Assembly: GCA_021464415.1 (NCBI GenBank)
Contig: CM038467.1
Span: 30,125,248 to 30,189,247 of the forward strand
From: Lonicera japonica
Taxonomy: Eukaryota > Streptophyta > Magnoliopsida > Dipsacales > Caprifoliaceae
Direction of reading: 5' to 3'
Length of the DNA: 64,000 nucleotides
Below, piece after piece: positions 24,801 to 38,452 of this stretch. The notes under the pieces are model-generated. The model was given only the letters and a program-made list of their open reading frames with translations, was not told where the DNA came from and searched no databases. Position 1 is the first letter of the stretch. Each line of letters starts with the position of its first letter. The position numbers and the translations under genes were made by a program.

Positions 24801-25048
24801 CAAAATCACAATATGATTTTGACACTTCATGTACACTTCATGTACACTTTTATATCATAATATTTAGGTTTATTTGATCAAAAGTTGCTTTTATTTATAA
24901 CATGAAGAATGCTATCAACTGTGTTACAAAATTACTAGATTATAAAACACTAAATAATAATGTATAATATGATATATAAAACGAAAAGAGAAATAACGTG
25001 GCAATCAAATGTGATTACTTTTAGAAGTACGGGTTGCAATTAAAATTA

Positions 25049-26717
25049 GGGTGATTTTATTTCTATCCACGATATATTGCAGTTAATCCGCGTTATTAAG
25101 TTAATCTGCGTTGTCTACTAAATTAATCCACGAATATGGATAGACTGATAAAAAATATTATTGATTTAATTTTATAAATATTATTTTATTAATGATTTAA
25201 TATTAAAAAATCCACTAGATTAATAAGTACATTCACTTTAATTAAATAAATAAAAATAGGAGCAATTAGTTTTAAGGACGAATATTCCTTTCTCTATCTA
25301 TTTAAGGATAAAACTTTTATACAAATACTTTAAGGTCCAAAGTTTTGTTTAAAATACAAACTTTTACGGATAAATAATTAAAATTAAATTAATATAGCTA
25401 CAAAACTAATTTATATTATTGTTATTCCTATAATGTCACTATCATCTAATAGATTATTAAGCAAATCTAAACTTTTAAAATCTTGCTATAAACTAATATC
25501 TATAAAATCAAATTCAAAATTTAAATTTAAACAATCAAATAACTTCTAACAACTTAATCAATTACTAAAATATTAAAGAATTCAAAATTTAAATTTTAAC
25601 AATAAAAAAAATTAAACAACCTAATAAATTTGATTATTAATTAACAAGGGTGATTTTATTTCTATCTGCGAAATTTGTCAGTCTACCCTTCTTTTTGGGT
25701 TTTACTGAGATATTTTGTATTGCCCACTAAATTTAGCCACGTTGTTGGATAAACTTACAAAAATCAATATTGGAATAATTTTTATAAAATAATGATTCTT
25801 TTTAATTCAATTTTAAATCATCCACTAAATTTTTACTTCTATCCACCGTCATATAATATATCAAAAAGTAAACATAAATTGTATAATAAAATGATATTTC
25901 TAATATATATAATTTATTGTTAATTATATCCATTTTTCGGACTCGAGATTAGACTATAGTCTATGATTCACATTTGTTTTCAGAATTGAGATTATACAAT
26001 AATTCACATTAGTCTTGGAATAATAATTAAACAGTAAGTATAGTTTGAAACATTTATAATACGTCTACAAAATTTAGTTCCTACCTAGAAGTAAATTAAA
26101 ATTTTAACTTTAATTACAAATTTATCATGACAAACAAGAAAACAAACATATATTATAATTGAATATTCTTCCGTTGACTTGAAAGGATTAAGATTGAAGG
26201 AAACAATGTTGCCTCCGGCCAGTAATTCTTAATTAGTTTCTTAAATTTCAATTCTGCTTTATTTTTATTTATTTAGAGCCCTCATTGTATAGAAAAAAGA
26301 AAAAGAAAATAGTAAAGTCATTTGTTGAAAAAAATTATTCGTTAGTATTATGATGTAATAATATAAATTAATTCCGCCTAATTTTGAAGTATTGTATATT
26401 TTTGATAAATAATTAATCTTTAGTACTTGTATCAATATACCTTTTAACAAATTAAGAAAACATATTATTAAGGAAGTATATCCTAATTAGGAAAAAAAGT
26501 AAGGAAGTATATTCTAATTAGGAAACTAATTTTAAAAGTAAGGAAGTATATTCTAATTAGAAAACTAATTTTAAAAGTAAATACATTTAAAAGGATTATT
26601 AATTGGTGGATATACTTCTCAATTTTTATAAGGAAGTTTTGAGAAGTTTATTTCAATATTAACATAAATTAAAGGTGGATAAACTACAAAAATTTGAGGA
26701 TAAAAATAAAATTACCC
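25049..26717. mobile_element. MULE-like family, copy 3 (9-bp target duplication)
   Basis: The 1,669-bp element begins GGGTGATTTTATTTCTATCC and ends with the inverted form AAAATTACCC. A perfect 9-bp TTAAAATTA (25040-25048 and 26718-26726) flanks it. A 9-bp duplication with long G-starting terminal repeats is typical of Mutator-like elements. A second left end (GGGTGATTTTATTTCTATC at 25648) lies inside, suggesting a nested or recombined partial copy. A short tandem repeat (aggaagtatat units, 26471-26580) lies near the right end. No transposase. Confidence 0.78.
25648..25860. mobile_element. MULE-like family, copy 4 (left end only)
   Basis: A second left terminus of the family, beginning GGGTGATTTTATTTCTATC, lies inside copy 3. 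The following 200 bp match the family weakly (CACTAAATTTAGCCACG, GGATAAACTTACAAAAAT). Only one right end (26717) exists for both left ends, so this is a partial nested copy or a recombinant. Confidence 0.5.
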
Positions 26718-26726
26718 TTAAAATTA

Positions 26727-28674
26727 AGACTATGGGATGGTAGTTCTCAAATATTATACTGAGTTAAAGCAAAAAAAAAAAAAAACTGATTACAGGAACA
26801 TATATAACTAGAAATTAACCAATTGTAGATATAACAATTTCTTTAAAAATATCAAGAAAAGATCTCACCGTGTAGGAGTATTAGCCTAAAGTTTATCATA
26901 CCTTATGCTTTTTATAACTGAGTGCATTATATATATATATATATATATATGTAGAGAGTGAGGGGGAGGTAAAAAAAGAAATAAACAGAAATATTAAAAC
27001 CTAATTATTGTATTATGATAATAAAGTTCATAAGGCACAATTAAATTAATTTGAAGACTGATGTAAATAAAATTAACAATTAATGACCTTCAATATATTA
27101 CATAAATCGAAACTATGAAAAAGAAAAGCATAATGTCACATAATTTGGATTCCATGAAATTAATTGTCAATGAATTATATGGAAGAAATCGGAAGATCGA
27201 GGGAGACGTTGCAAAATTCGTAAATAGATGTAAATTATGGTCGGTGTTATTTACATTTATTATTTCTATCACAAATATTTTCTAATTACTAACATCCTCC
27301 TAAGACTCGCTTAATGAGAGGTGAGTATAGTAGATGTACACACTCGCCCCACTTGATAAAAGTTTATTTGTAATAACTCACCAAATATCAGGCAATAGAT
27401 TACTAAAGTGTTTTCCAAATAATGTCCGCTTAATAAGAGGTGAGTGCACTTACATGAACTCAGTTTACATAAAGATAGTATGTTACTAAGCACTTACCTA
27501 ACATCAGGTAATAGATGAGAGTTGTTTATAACAAATAAGGTAGTGTTAAAATGTATTTTTAGTTAAATTTCGAAAGTGATATTTGTGATAAATTTGAAGA
27601 ATATAAATAACACCATCCTAAATTATTGCATAACAAAAGATAAAGAAAGTAATAGGATGCATGCAAGAAGACTAAAATACCATAAACTGAATATTTCATT
27701 TTTGTTGTCATTGATAACGAATTAATTGTGAGCTCAATGACAAAATTAAGCATTTTTTTTAAAAAAAAGAGCCTTTAGAACAACACCACGGTCAGCATCA
27801 CATTGAAAGAAGCAACTTTACTTATTTTATTTATATTATATATACATATAGAAATTAATAAAAAAAAATGATTTTTTAAGGGAGAGAAATTAGCCATGGG
27901 TAAAGGAATTTAGGTTATGTATATATACAGAAATTAATGACAACTCGTTTTCAAAGAAAAATCAGGCGGCGCTGATTAATAAGGCGCATTGGTAACATCA
28001 CGTGACAAAACATAGGTCATGTAGTGTTTTATTATCTACACAATAATACAATATGATACTTGAATTAGTGTAGTTTTAGTCTTTATTCTTCCAAGTCAGT
28101 GTAATAGTTGGAGAATTGGAGTTATTGGCAAAATATTTATAATTTTATTTTTGAAAATAGGATAATTTTTTAGAAAATTTACCATACAAAACCATACTAA
28201 ACTGGTTTTTTGGTATACCAAATTTGTTTTTACGGTAATAATAATAAATTTTAGTGTACTAAAATTTAGATACGGTACACAATAACAGAATTTTAGTATG
28301 ATAATTCTACCGAATTTACCCCTAACTAATACAGAGTATTAAGCATGAATCAAGCATTAATCAACAGTAGCTTTAGGGAACAAAACCACATGGATACCTC
28401 GCAAGCATTAGTGGAACAAAACCACATGGATATCTCATAAGTGTTGGTTAAATCATAACTAAACAACTTGTTTATCTTTTTGTCATGTCAATAAAAATGA
28501 GTGATGAAGACACGTAAAGATGAGGTTGACTATTGATCCTTTTTCACCAGTTATGGAAACTTAAAATCTTGTTAACAATCATTAGCGGTTAAAACATTGC
28601 ACCATTTTTTTAACAATGATTGAACACCTCAAGGCATTCGTTCAGGAAGCTGCCTTTCATAGATTTATGGCGAT
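26727..28674. other. Gene-free AT-rich stretch
   Basis: It contains (TA)n at about 26930-26952, two loosely similar segments with the phrase TAATRAGAGGTGAGT (near 27312 and 27431), and isolated short ORFs of no recognisable family. I see no gene. Confidence 0.5.
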
Positions 28675-28796
28675 AATTTGGTGTCAACTGTCGTATACGA
28701 TAATCGCGCATTTAATGAAGAACTTTTATCGTTGAGAACTTCTTTTAATATTTTAGTGACAAAAATTTATTGCTAAAAGTCGGTTCGTACCAAATT
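28675..28796. mobile_element. Small TIR element (AATTTGGT type)
   Basis: The termini AATTTGGTGTCAACTGTCG and inverted AATTTGGTACGAACCGAC bound about 122 bp. A relative with similar ends (TATTTGGTCCGAA / AATTTGGTGCGGAC) is at 32507-32654. No ORF. Confidence 0.5.
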
Positions 28797-28801
28797 TAAA
28801 A

Positions 28802-29973
28802 GGGTGATTTTATTTCTATCCACCAAATCTTGCAGTTAATCCATACTGTTAAGTTAATCCACATAACATATTAAGTTAATCCGCGAGCGTGGATGAACTG
28901 ACAAAAAAATATTATGAATTTAATTTTATAAATATTATTTTAAATATTAATTTAATATGAAAATATCTACTAAATTAATAAGTATAACCACATTAAAAAT
29001 TTAGATGGGTAAATTTTAATTAACTTTACAGTAAAATAACAAAAACAAAATTTAATCCCTTTCCCCTTACGGTTTTAACGATTCTCCCAGTGTCTCTTCT
29101 TCTTCTTCTTCTTCCAACTATCACTCTTTCCCCAGCCTCCTTTTTCTTCCCTCTTTCCCCATCGTCTCTTCTTCTTCTTTTTCATCCTATCACAAACCCT
29201 AGATTAGTTTCATATTCTTTAAATCACCAAATCTGTATTCCAATCTTAGAAACCCACATCCACAATTTCGAATATCTTGAACTAATTTGGTTTTTGTATT
29301 ATGTAAGTCTAACTCACAATACGAAAGATTAAAAATTTAAATTATACCAAGTTTCTTATATCATGTTTAACTTTCAGACTAAATAATTATATTATTAATT
29401 ATAATGTTGGGGGTTCCAAAAGATTAATGAATAAAAAAATTGTAAATTATTAATTATAATGTTGGGGGTTCCAAAAGATTAATGAATAAAAAAATTGTAA
29501 ATTACTCGACAACGTCTATTTGCAACGCAAGCTGAAAAAGTTGGTCATCCCCTCTTATATATATATATAATACACACTATATATACTTGGTCATTCTTTC
29601 ACTCTATTTTTGTGTGTGTGTGAGAGAGAGAGAATGGCGTCTATTCGATTAACACAAACGCAGAAGTAACCCTAAACCGTTCAAACTTTTTTAAACGTAA
29701 AGATGAAGTTAATTAAAAGGAATTATATTTAGATTATGAATGTTAATTAAAAGGAATTATATTTAGATTAGGAAAGTTAATTAAAAGGAATTATATTTAG
29801 ATTAGGAATGTTAATAAAAAATGAATCTAAAGTTATACAATTATAATTTAATTAAAATTGGTGGATAGACTAATCAATTTTAAAAAGGGTAATTTTGTGA
29901 AACTTCATTTAAAATTTTCATAATTTAAGGGTGGATTAACTGTAAGATTTGGTGAATAGAAACAAAATCACCC
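28802..29973. mobile_element. MULE-like family, copy 5, with 5'UTR-like interior
   Basis: The 1,172-bp element has inverted ends of about 43 bp (GGGTGATTTTATTTCTATCC and the inverted GGGTGATTTTGTTTCTATTC). A perfect 8-bp ATTTAAAA flanks it (28794-28801 and 29974-29981). 29090-29240 is a CTTCTTCTT-rich tract followed by AAACCCTAG, which resembles the leader of a plant nuclear gene. Short tandem repeats occupy 29392-29501 (55-bp, two units) and 29708-29809 (34-bp, three units). Confidence 0.78.
29392..29501. repeat. 55-bp perfect tandem duplication
   Basis: Two adjoining units starting TTATTAATTATAATG and containing GGGGGTTCCAAAAGATTAATG appear identical, which implies a recent duplication inside MULE-like copy 5. 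Confidence 0.9.
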
Positions 29974-29981
29974 ATTTAAAA

Positions 29982-31499
29982 CCTATATGGATATTAGTTT
30001 TGTTGCAAATGAAATATTCGAAAATAAGTACTTTAAATTGAGAAAAAAACTTAAAAAAAAATATATGGCCAGTGATTAAAAACTTAAAAAATATATCCTC
30101 TCATAGACTACATATATATTTGATTATTTTTTGCTTTGAGATTTATTATATAATTTTACATAGGCCAAATAAAAAAGGTGAAACTTTAACAAAAGGTTTT
30201 TAAATTTTGATTATTGAGGAGCTGAATTTGATTATTGGTTAAATAATTGTCAAGATTTGATTATGATATGACGGTGCTTTTTTTCAACAGTAGTATATGT
30301 AAAATTAATCATCCTTTCTCGATATTGATCGGCACTTACTACTGTGTTACATGAACATTACCAAGTAGATTCATGGTTTAAAGAGGTGAGAAATTTAAAA
30401 ACCTTGATCCATAAAATTATGACATAAACATCAGAAATTAACATTAAGATACACATATCCTCACCTTAATTTATACTTCAGTGCCATTATTTACCTATTA
30501 CCATATATTCATAGGGTAGTTACACTGTTGAAGTAATTTTCATTTCGTGACAATAGAGTGACTCATGTACTGATTTGAGAAGTTGTATTATATATTTTTA
30601 AAGTTATACATTATTCTGACAATATAGATAATTGTTTTGGGAATAACGTCACCTTTGTTATATATATATATATATATATATCGGATTCATTGTTTTATGG
30701 TTTAATAAGTACCAACTCTTATTGTGAGTTTGCATGAAAAAAAAGGCAAAAATGTTATTTACCAAACCTTGTTCTCTTCTTTAATTAGTTTGATGGAAAA
30801 ATTGTAAGATTAGTGTGTTTCTTAAAGAACATAATGGTTGACTAGTTTGACAAACAAAAACCATCTAAAATGGACGCCAAACCTATAATGAAGAAAACTT
30901 TGGAGCCAAAGGTCTAATTATGAAGAAATGAAGTACCCCAAAGTCAAAATAACCCATCATTTAAAATTTTAATAGTGATAATAAATATATTTATCAATTT
31001 TCTTTTACATTTATTTTTAAATTGAATTTTCTGATAAATAAAAATTGGTGATATAATCTACCCATTATGGACACGATATTTATTAAATTTAATGAAAAAA
31101 TCTTATGTTTTTGTCTATTATATTAAAAGTTTATAACACAAAAAGTTTAACAGTTTTCTAATTTTGCCCTTCGTTATTAATAGATCGGAAAAATATATAT
31201 ATTTAATACCTTTCAACCATTGAGTTATTTTAAGGTTTTAATCTTTCAATTTTAGATTAGACCTATACGTGTACAAAACTAACACGTGTACACAAATTGC
31301 TTGTGCATTCTTGTTTAATCCTTTAAAATGTACAATCCTTTTTATATTTTTTAAAGACATAGATGTCTTCTTTAGCGCACGAGTATATTATATACATACT
31401 AATTGTATGGCCTTTTCATTTTTTAATAAAAGGAGGTACTAGTTTCTTCCTAACTTTAAAAACAAATAACATTTTAATAGGGTAATACTATTATGTATA
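29982..31499. other. Gene-free AT-rich stretch
   Basis: It contains (TA)n at about 30659-30680. Short open frames are unsupported by composition or similarity. Nothing else is recognised. Confidence 0.5.
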
Positions 31500-31507
31500 G
31501 TACTATA

Positions 31508-32316
31508 TACGAGTGTTTTCAGTTTTGGCCGGGATATAAATTAGGAAATCCAAACCCAAAATGAACTTGAAAATTTAGTTTGGTTGTGTTTTGATTTTTG
31601 AATCATTCAGATCCAGACTCGAATAAATTTTTTCGGTTCAATTTGAGCTTTTTAAAAAATAAATAAATTTAAAACAACATCGAATAAGCCTCATGTCAAG
31701 ACTCCTATTGAAGCAATATATGAAAAGTAACACATGAGAGCACCAAACAGTGAGAGTGAAAATGAATACGAGTGGCCCTAAAAGGCTAAAACCCCTTGAA
31801 AATAAGTATGACATGTTTGATTTTGCACCAATACTGAGTTTGCTGTAATGGGAATATGTCTAAGCATCCCAAGCAAGCTTGTAATTTGTAGATTCTCATA
31901 CTACAGAAATTACAAGCTCTAATACATATGTCAAAAATTAAATTAAAAAATAATTAACAAAGTAGATATTAAACCAAAAGCCAATCTCAAAAATCTTAAG
32001 TGCTTAGAAACCATAAACTATTAATCAAACAAAAGTTAAGAGAAATAGAGAGGGGTGTGTTTGTAGAAAGAGAGGATGTGTATTGTGTAATATGTGGAAA
32101 TGGCAGATGAGAGAAAAGCTTTAAACATAATTAAGGTATGGAAAAAAAAACATGTGCAATACAACGTTGTATTATGTATAACAATAGGTTCGGTTTGGTT
32201 ATGTTTGGTTTTGTAATTAAAACCGCTTCTTCAATTCATTTCGGGTTTTTTTTCCAAGTTTTAACCAATCCGTTCGGTTTGATTGGTCGATTTTTGAATT
32301 AGCCACAACACCCCAA
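31508..32316. mobile_element. Non-autonomous hAT-type element
   Basis: The ends TACGAGTGTTTTC and inverted TTGGGGTGTTGTG are degenerate forms of the TAGGGGTGTT hAT terminus. The 8-bp flanks GTACTATA (31500-31507) and GTACTACA (32317-32324) match at 7 of 8. Subterminal GGTTCGGTTTGG and AAACCCAAA tracts are as expected. 809 bp, no transposase. Confidence 0.65.
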
Positions 32317-32506
32317 GTACTACACATGAATACTCTATAAAACCATCTTTAGTGACACTTTATATTTATCTTTTTGGATATTTTTAATGCATTTACGATA
32401 TTTTCTGGAGTGCTAAAATACTTATATTGAGAGCTAATAATTATACATTTTTAATAAAATTTTGAAAACACTTGTCACATCCTCATGCAATATAATATAT
32501 ATACGT

Positions 32507-32654
32507 ATTTGGTCCGAATCTAGTATGTGCTATCCGTATACATAGCTGAAGTTTAGCAAAGATTTTTGTATCCCCAAAATGTTGAAAGATGTTTTTAGTT
32601 GGAAAAATTTGTTGCTAAAGATGTAGTTCATATAACGAACAGTCCGCACCAAAT
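32507..32654. mobile_element. Small TIR element in TA-rich flanks
   Basis: The ends TATTTGGTCCGAA and inverted AATTTGGTGCGGACT bound about 148 bp, with (TA)n on both sides. It is a relative of 28675-28796. Confidence 0.5.
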
Positions 32655-32676
32655 TCTAATATATATATATATGTAT

Positions 32677-33110
32677 ATAGACAGATTCCAAAAGAAGCTT
32701 CATTTTTTTAACTAAAGAATGGACTTTCTCTTTTGATCTGCATTATGAGTACATCAATTCCACCCAATTTGATCAAAAAAATTAATTGGAAAGTGGTAAA
32801 AATTGATACATGTGTAAGCATTTTTCGCCATTGAAATTGTAGATTTTCAGTTCACCCACTTTTTCATTGAATTTTTTGATGAAATATATCTGGTGGAGTT
32901 GATCATTTCCACAAAATTCCATCAGACAATTCAACAACTTACCCCCTCAAAGGGAAGTTTGCTATTTAGTTAAAAGAAGGAAACATTTCAAGAGATGGAT
33001 ATAATTTTCACAAAATTTCATCAGATAGTTCAACTATTTACACCCTCCAAGGGTAGTAGTCCGTTATTTAATTAAAAGAAAGAAGCCTTCTTTGTAGACT
33101 GGTTGTATAT
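32677..33110. mobile_element. Fold-back MITE in (TA)n, with internal duplication
   Basis: The left arm (TATAGACAGATTCC, AAAGAAGCTTC) is the inverse of the right arm (GAAGCCTTCTTTG, GACTGGTTGTATA). The arms meet near 32860. A segment containing TTTCACAAAATT..CATCAGA and GTTAAAAGAAGGAAAC is duplicated in the right half. TA repeats flank both ends. No ORF. Confidence 0.65.
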
Positions 33111-33131
33111 ATAAATAAATAAATAAATATA

Positions 33132-33532
33132 TATTGGGGAAGGTTCAAGTAACATTGGTGCAAGATTAAGAAACTTTACACCCATCTATAACTTTTTCTC
33201 ATATTCGTAATCTATTAATTCCACTATTAGATAAGTCATTTTTATTGTATTTATCAAGCATGCAATGTTTCAAATCGATCCGATATTTGTAACTATATAA
33301 TCATTATACTTATTTTTACTTAATTTTTGTAAGGTTCATAATTGAATATATAATATAATTATGATTAGAGACTTCTGCATTTTCAATTAATTTAATATTT
33401 TGCATACATATTTGAATATCATAATTAACTAATTTAACGGCTAAATTGATAAATTATAAAATTAATAAAAAATTATTGACAGGTGTAAAATTTTATTAAT
33501 TTATATCAAGTATAATTTAAACCTTTCGCATA
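33132..33532. mobile_element. Fold-back MITE in (TA)n
   Basis: The ends GGGGAAGGTTCAAGTAAC and inverted GCGAAAGGTTTAAATTATAC begin inverted repeats that include a TTTTACACC-like block. Both ends abut TA repeats. The right half recurs at about 59750-59865. Confidence 0.6.
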
Positions 33533-36500
33533 TATATACATATATGAAAAAGATCTAAAGAGGACCAAAAATTGAATCGAATAATTGAGGGACCAAAAAT
33601 GTCTTTTATATATATATATATATATGGAAAAGATCATACAAAAGATTTGTCCTAACAAAAAGAAGGAAACATTAATCGAATAATTACATCATTAGACTTT
33701 TTAGCTTTCTAGAAGGAAATGGAGGATTAAAAAAAAAGCCCAGCCTTAATTATGAATTTTGGGTTGAGTCTTGTCAATGGGAAAATGCTAAATATATGTG
33801 TAAAGCTTTCATTAGAGATTGAATTAAAGGGGTGCGAATAATTTATTTAAGGGACAGAGGGTTCAAAATAAAAGAGAAAATTAGTGAGGCCAGTGATAAT
33901 TAATTAAACATCTAATCTAAACATCGCCAAATCAGATCTAAATATCGCCAAATCAGATATAAATTATATATATATGTCACATCATATAATTATAAGGTCA
34001 CCTTGCTCTATAATTACATTCTTTGCTTGTAATCTCAACCACCCTTACTTTTCGTGTTCCTTCTCTCTTTCATACACAACATGTGGGAACTTTTACTTTT
34101 TAGTGACTGAATGTTGAACTGAATGCTTAATACTAAATAAAGTTATCTAAAAATTGAGTTTGTTTTTCTAAGCCAATTGCCTCTGAATAAATATCACTTG
34201 TTTAAATTTATTTGGCTCTAAATATTGAATATATGTTATTTTATAACTCTTATTATTATAACATGTATGTATCAATTTCTAGTTAGCAAATTTTTTTATT
34301 GATAATGTTAGAATAAAATTTATTAAGAATATAAAGTTTGCCGCTTAACGCCGAATTGTAATTGGATTCAATTAAGAGAAAGTAGACATAGAAAGAAGTT
34401 GCACTTAATCTTTAATAACTTAATCTATTAGTGCAAAATTTGTGTATTTTGTAGCAGGAGCGATTTTAATTTTTTTTTATAATTTTAACCTGATTAAGAT
34501 TTTGAATCTAGTATACAGGTTCGTGGCCATGCAAAGAGCCTCTAATGATATAATATAATATGTTTAGGTTGGCATTTATATAAAAACATAGTAGATTATG
34601 CTAATTTTTAAAAATTTCATACCTCCAAAATTTCCGTTGCTTGCCCATTTTGGAGATGGTTGATAGCTCACAGTAATTATTTAAGACTGACGATCACCAA
34701 AAAAAAAGAGAAAAAAGAAAAGAAAGGGTATTTAACAAAGGTATAATTGACCATTATAAAATGGTTAGACATTAAACAATATATAAAAATATTACATACA
34801 ATTATCATACAATGATGCAAATGATAAATGACATAATATAACAAATTCAACAATAATTATAGTATAAAAAAATTAGAGATATACCAAAAGAAAATGACCA
34901 CTTTTGCATAAGCATGTATTGGGCTAATCTAGTAGTTTCCAGCTTCTCTTAGGATATTGTCTAGTCCAGTCAATTGGGCTGGGCTCCTCTTAAAGACTTG
35001 TTCTAGCTATCAAAAAGTACGAGAAGGTGATGCATTAGCTTGTCTACCACTAAACACTTATTAGAACGAATGGTTTGGATACATCCCGATCGAACCTGAA
35101 CAGATACAAAATCATTGTTACTAGCGACAGGTTTAGATTCACGAGCGGTGACTAATTTTGCATCCAAGGCGAAATAGCAACAGCTCGTTGGAAACCAAGA
35201 AAAGCTATTAAAAATCCCGTTGGTTATGCAATGACAATAATTTAGGCCTGTCCATGGCTCGGATGGTCCGCCTAGTGCACTCAATGTAATCCCAAAAAAA
35301 ATAAAAAATTAAGACAGAGTTTATTTTTACCCGACCCTACCCGGCCCAAGGTGATGCCATATATTGCTAATTTGTTCATTACAGCTAAAAGAAGAAATAC
35401 AAGAGCAATTTCATAGTGAGAGGGTTGGGTTAGACTAGGTTGGGCCTAGGCTGGCGGATTGATCATTGGTAACTTATTTCTAGCCCGGCTCAACCCAGTC
35501 GTAAATACTGGGTTTCATTAAAAATATACTATACAACTTCTCAAAACAATAATACGTTTTGTCGATCTGATAAAGATAATATGAGTATCTTTATTTATTT
35601 TCTAAGATATAATAAGTGTACTAAACCTTACAATAAAAAAAATTGAACTTTTGTTATGTTGGAGTTAATTTTTTTTTAAAAGGATTAATTTTTTTTTTTT
35701 TGAAACTATCAATGTAAACAATTAAATAATTCTCTTGAACAAACTAACTAACACTGACACTACAAACATCTGGGCCGGTAACCAAGGGTGGGTTCAAAAC
35801 AAAAATTTCCATGGTTCCGCCCAAGTTTTATAATTTTCATATATATATATATGGGACCAGATCCATTACGGATTATTCGAATGTAGACAGGCCCTTTTAC
35901 AATAAAAATATTATTGATAAATTTTTTCAGGATGTAAATTTGTCATTCCATATACGAATTGTCCGCACTATATATCTTTCGTATGTATATATACTAGTTT
36001 TTCACGTACACGTGATCGATGTATCTACAACTTATGTAGATGTAATTTAAAAAATAAAGCTAAAAATTTCTGATGATTAGTTTCATGGCTAAGTACAATT
36101 TCAGTTCCACTGGAATCATGAGTTAAATCCTATTCATGTATACTTTTCTTTGAAAACAAATATTACAAAAGCAATCTAACAATTTATAATATTTCTTCGG
36201 TCCCAAATCGCAAGTCTCGTTTCTTTTTTTAAAATAAATGTATCGTTGACAATTAATTGAGTTAAACTCGATATTTTTTATTGAAAGATAATATAAAAAA
36301 TTATCTTCAACACCAAATCCAGAGTTTCTTTACCAAGGAACTCATATTGTGCACCTACTATAGCAAGACGTACAAAGTTTTTGGTAGAATAAATCCATCA
36401 CACAATCAATAGTAATAATTAAGGTCTCACACAATATAAAATGACAATAAAAATTAAGATGCAAGAGACAAAGATAATTTATATGGAAAAAAATATTTTC

Positions 36501-37072
36501 ATTTTACTAAAAATTGTGTTTCAGTCTCATCATGTTAAAAAATAAAAACATATTATAAATACAACAAGAATATGTTTCTTGAATATTAAACTAATTCTAC
36601 TAATACATATATAGTTCAACGTGAAGAAATGTAAGGGGTGCATGTCATACCAAAAATTCTAAGTGGACATTTATTGTAAAATATATTTTTGTTTTCTATA
36701 CCAAATATAGTCAAGTCTTTGATCCCATTTCATTAGTATTATCTTCAAAGTAGTTAGCAAATTAAGATATTGCCAATGTATTAGAGGGCAATTATAAAAA
36801 TCAACCGACTGAAACAAACTTCCATTTTTAGGGCGGCATAATTAATTAGGCAGAGCCCAAATAGATAATAATTTCAATAATTATAAGAGTAACGTTAAAC
36901 GCACAAATAATATTATACATAATAAATTCATATGCACTATATATAATATTTTAATTATTGTTTATGAGCGAAATATTGATGTTTCACCACATATAATATT
37001 TTAATTGTTGTTTATGAGCAAAGTGTAGATGTTTTTCTACATGTATTTTGATCATTTTCTTGTACATATATT
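33533..37072. other. Gene-free stretch with unassigned repeats
   Basis: (TA)n tracts lie at about 33608-33626 and 35840-35852. 35003-35284 holds a 93-codon minus-strand frame without a recognisable family. 35244-35520 has CCCGGCCCAAG and GGGTTGGGTTAG tracts reminiscent of hAT subterminal repeats, but no paired ends were found. 36930-37030 has a short duplicated phrase (ATATAATATTTTAATT-GTTTATGAGC). Confidence 0.4.
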
Positions 37073-37080
37073 ATTCAAAG

Positions 37081-38444
37081 TAGAGGTGTTTTTGGTTTCG
37101 GTCGGGGTAGGAATAGAATTAGGGAAACCCAAACCGAACGTGAAAATTTAGTTTCGATTTCTAAAAATTCCAAACCCAAACTTTTCGATCTAGATTTATT
37201 TAATTCTTACATGTACGTATATTTTTTAAAAAATAATTTAATATTGTAATACTAAACTTGCTGCAAAATTGCAAGTGAATGTCAAACCTGCTACAATTCG
37301 CAAATAAATATTAAACTTGCATACAAAAGTATTATTATTTCCCCACCATATGCAAACCAAATATGCAAATGTCAACTTATTCATTTCTAAACCACATATG
37401 GAATGATGTATGAATTACCTCATTGACACATTCTCACAACAATAGAAAATTTTAAGGACCAGTGATCACAATTGAACAATTTTCCTTACCTCATAAACAC
37501 TTATGTAAATTATGGTAAAGTATAGACACTGGCGTATAACTTCAGTCATTTAAGTTTGATTTGATTCGGTTTTAAACTAGCCTAATATGAACTCCGCTAA
37601 CAATATGACGAAACTCGTAGCAAATTCGGCCCTAATTAAGATCATTTTTACGTTCATATTCGAATGAAACGTCGACCTGTTGCTTATAACAAGTAAGAAT
37701 CTCGGTATAAAGGAAAGATGGTAGGAGAAAATCGTGACCCGTCACCTACAAACAAATGAGAACCTTAATATAATGAAGACGCGACAAACGGAGATGGAAG
37801 ATCTGTTTGATAAGTCAAGGATGAACACCACATAAATTCTGATAAGTTCAATAGTTCGCAAAGAACCAAAGATAATTAAAATTCTCGAAATTATATTAAT
37901 CAATCTTGTCTAAGAAATAAAACAATACAATCGGCTCCTTTAAATAGGGTGTAGAAACAAAACATAATAAAGAAACTAGAACAATTCCCACTGATAAACA
38001 TTCATTTTTGAATAATTAAATAAGGCTTATAATTTAAAAGTATTTAAAATATGATATTCTAGATTATTCTAAGGTTTGAATTATGAAATTCCAGCCTCAC
38101 ACTTGAGCCCCGCGACTAACAACTTTAATGGGCCTCTACAAATTAGTTTAAGCTCATGTTGCTTGAATCAGTCCATTAAGCACTTCTTTGAACTTCCTTG
38201 CTCGGGTTCTTGTAATTAGGCCTACATGAACTTGAATTGGATCTGGATATGTTTCAATCAACGAATTAGCTAGAACTTGTGCTAGGCTTGTCCCCATCAC
38301 GGCTAGAGCCAAATCCAAATCGAATTGTCTCGGTTTCAATTCGGTTGGCTTATTTTGGTTTCGGATTTTTTTCAGTTCGATTTTTAAAGGATCGGTTGCG
38401 CTTGTTTCGATTCAGTCAGTTTTCGGGTTGTGCACAAGACCCTA
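37081..38444. mobile_element. Non-autonomous hAT-type element with perfect 8-bp TSD
   Basis: The ends TAGAGGTGTTTTTGG and inverted TAGGGTCTTGTGCAC are flanked by a perfect ATTCAAAG (37073-37080 and 38445-38452). Subterminal regions carry TTTCGGTCGGGG and TTTCGATTCAGTCAG tracts. The 1,364-bp interior has no transposase; frames near 38154-38339 are not recognisable. Confidence 0.8.
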
Positions 38445-38452
38445 ATTCAAAG

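Noticed and set aside
35003..35284. 93-codon minus-strand frame
   Set aside because: It has mixed composition that could be coding, but no family, start context or splice structure I can support; probably a relic inside repeat DNA.
35244..35900. Possible hAT-type element with TAGGCCTGTCC end
   Set aside because: GACAGGCCC near 35890 could be the other end, but no adjoining 8-bp duplication is found.
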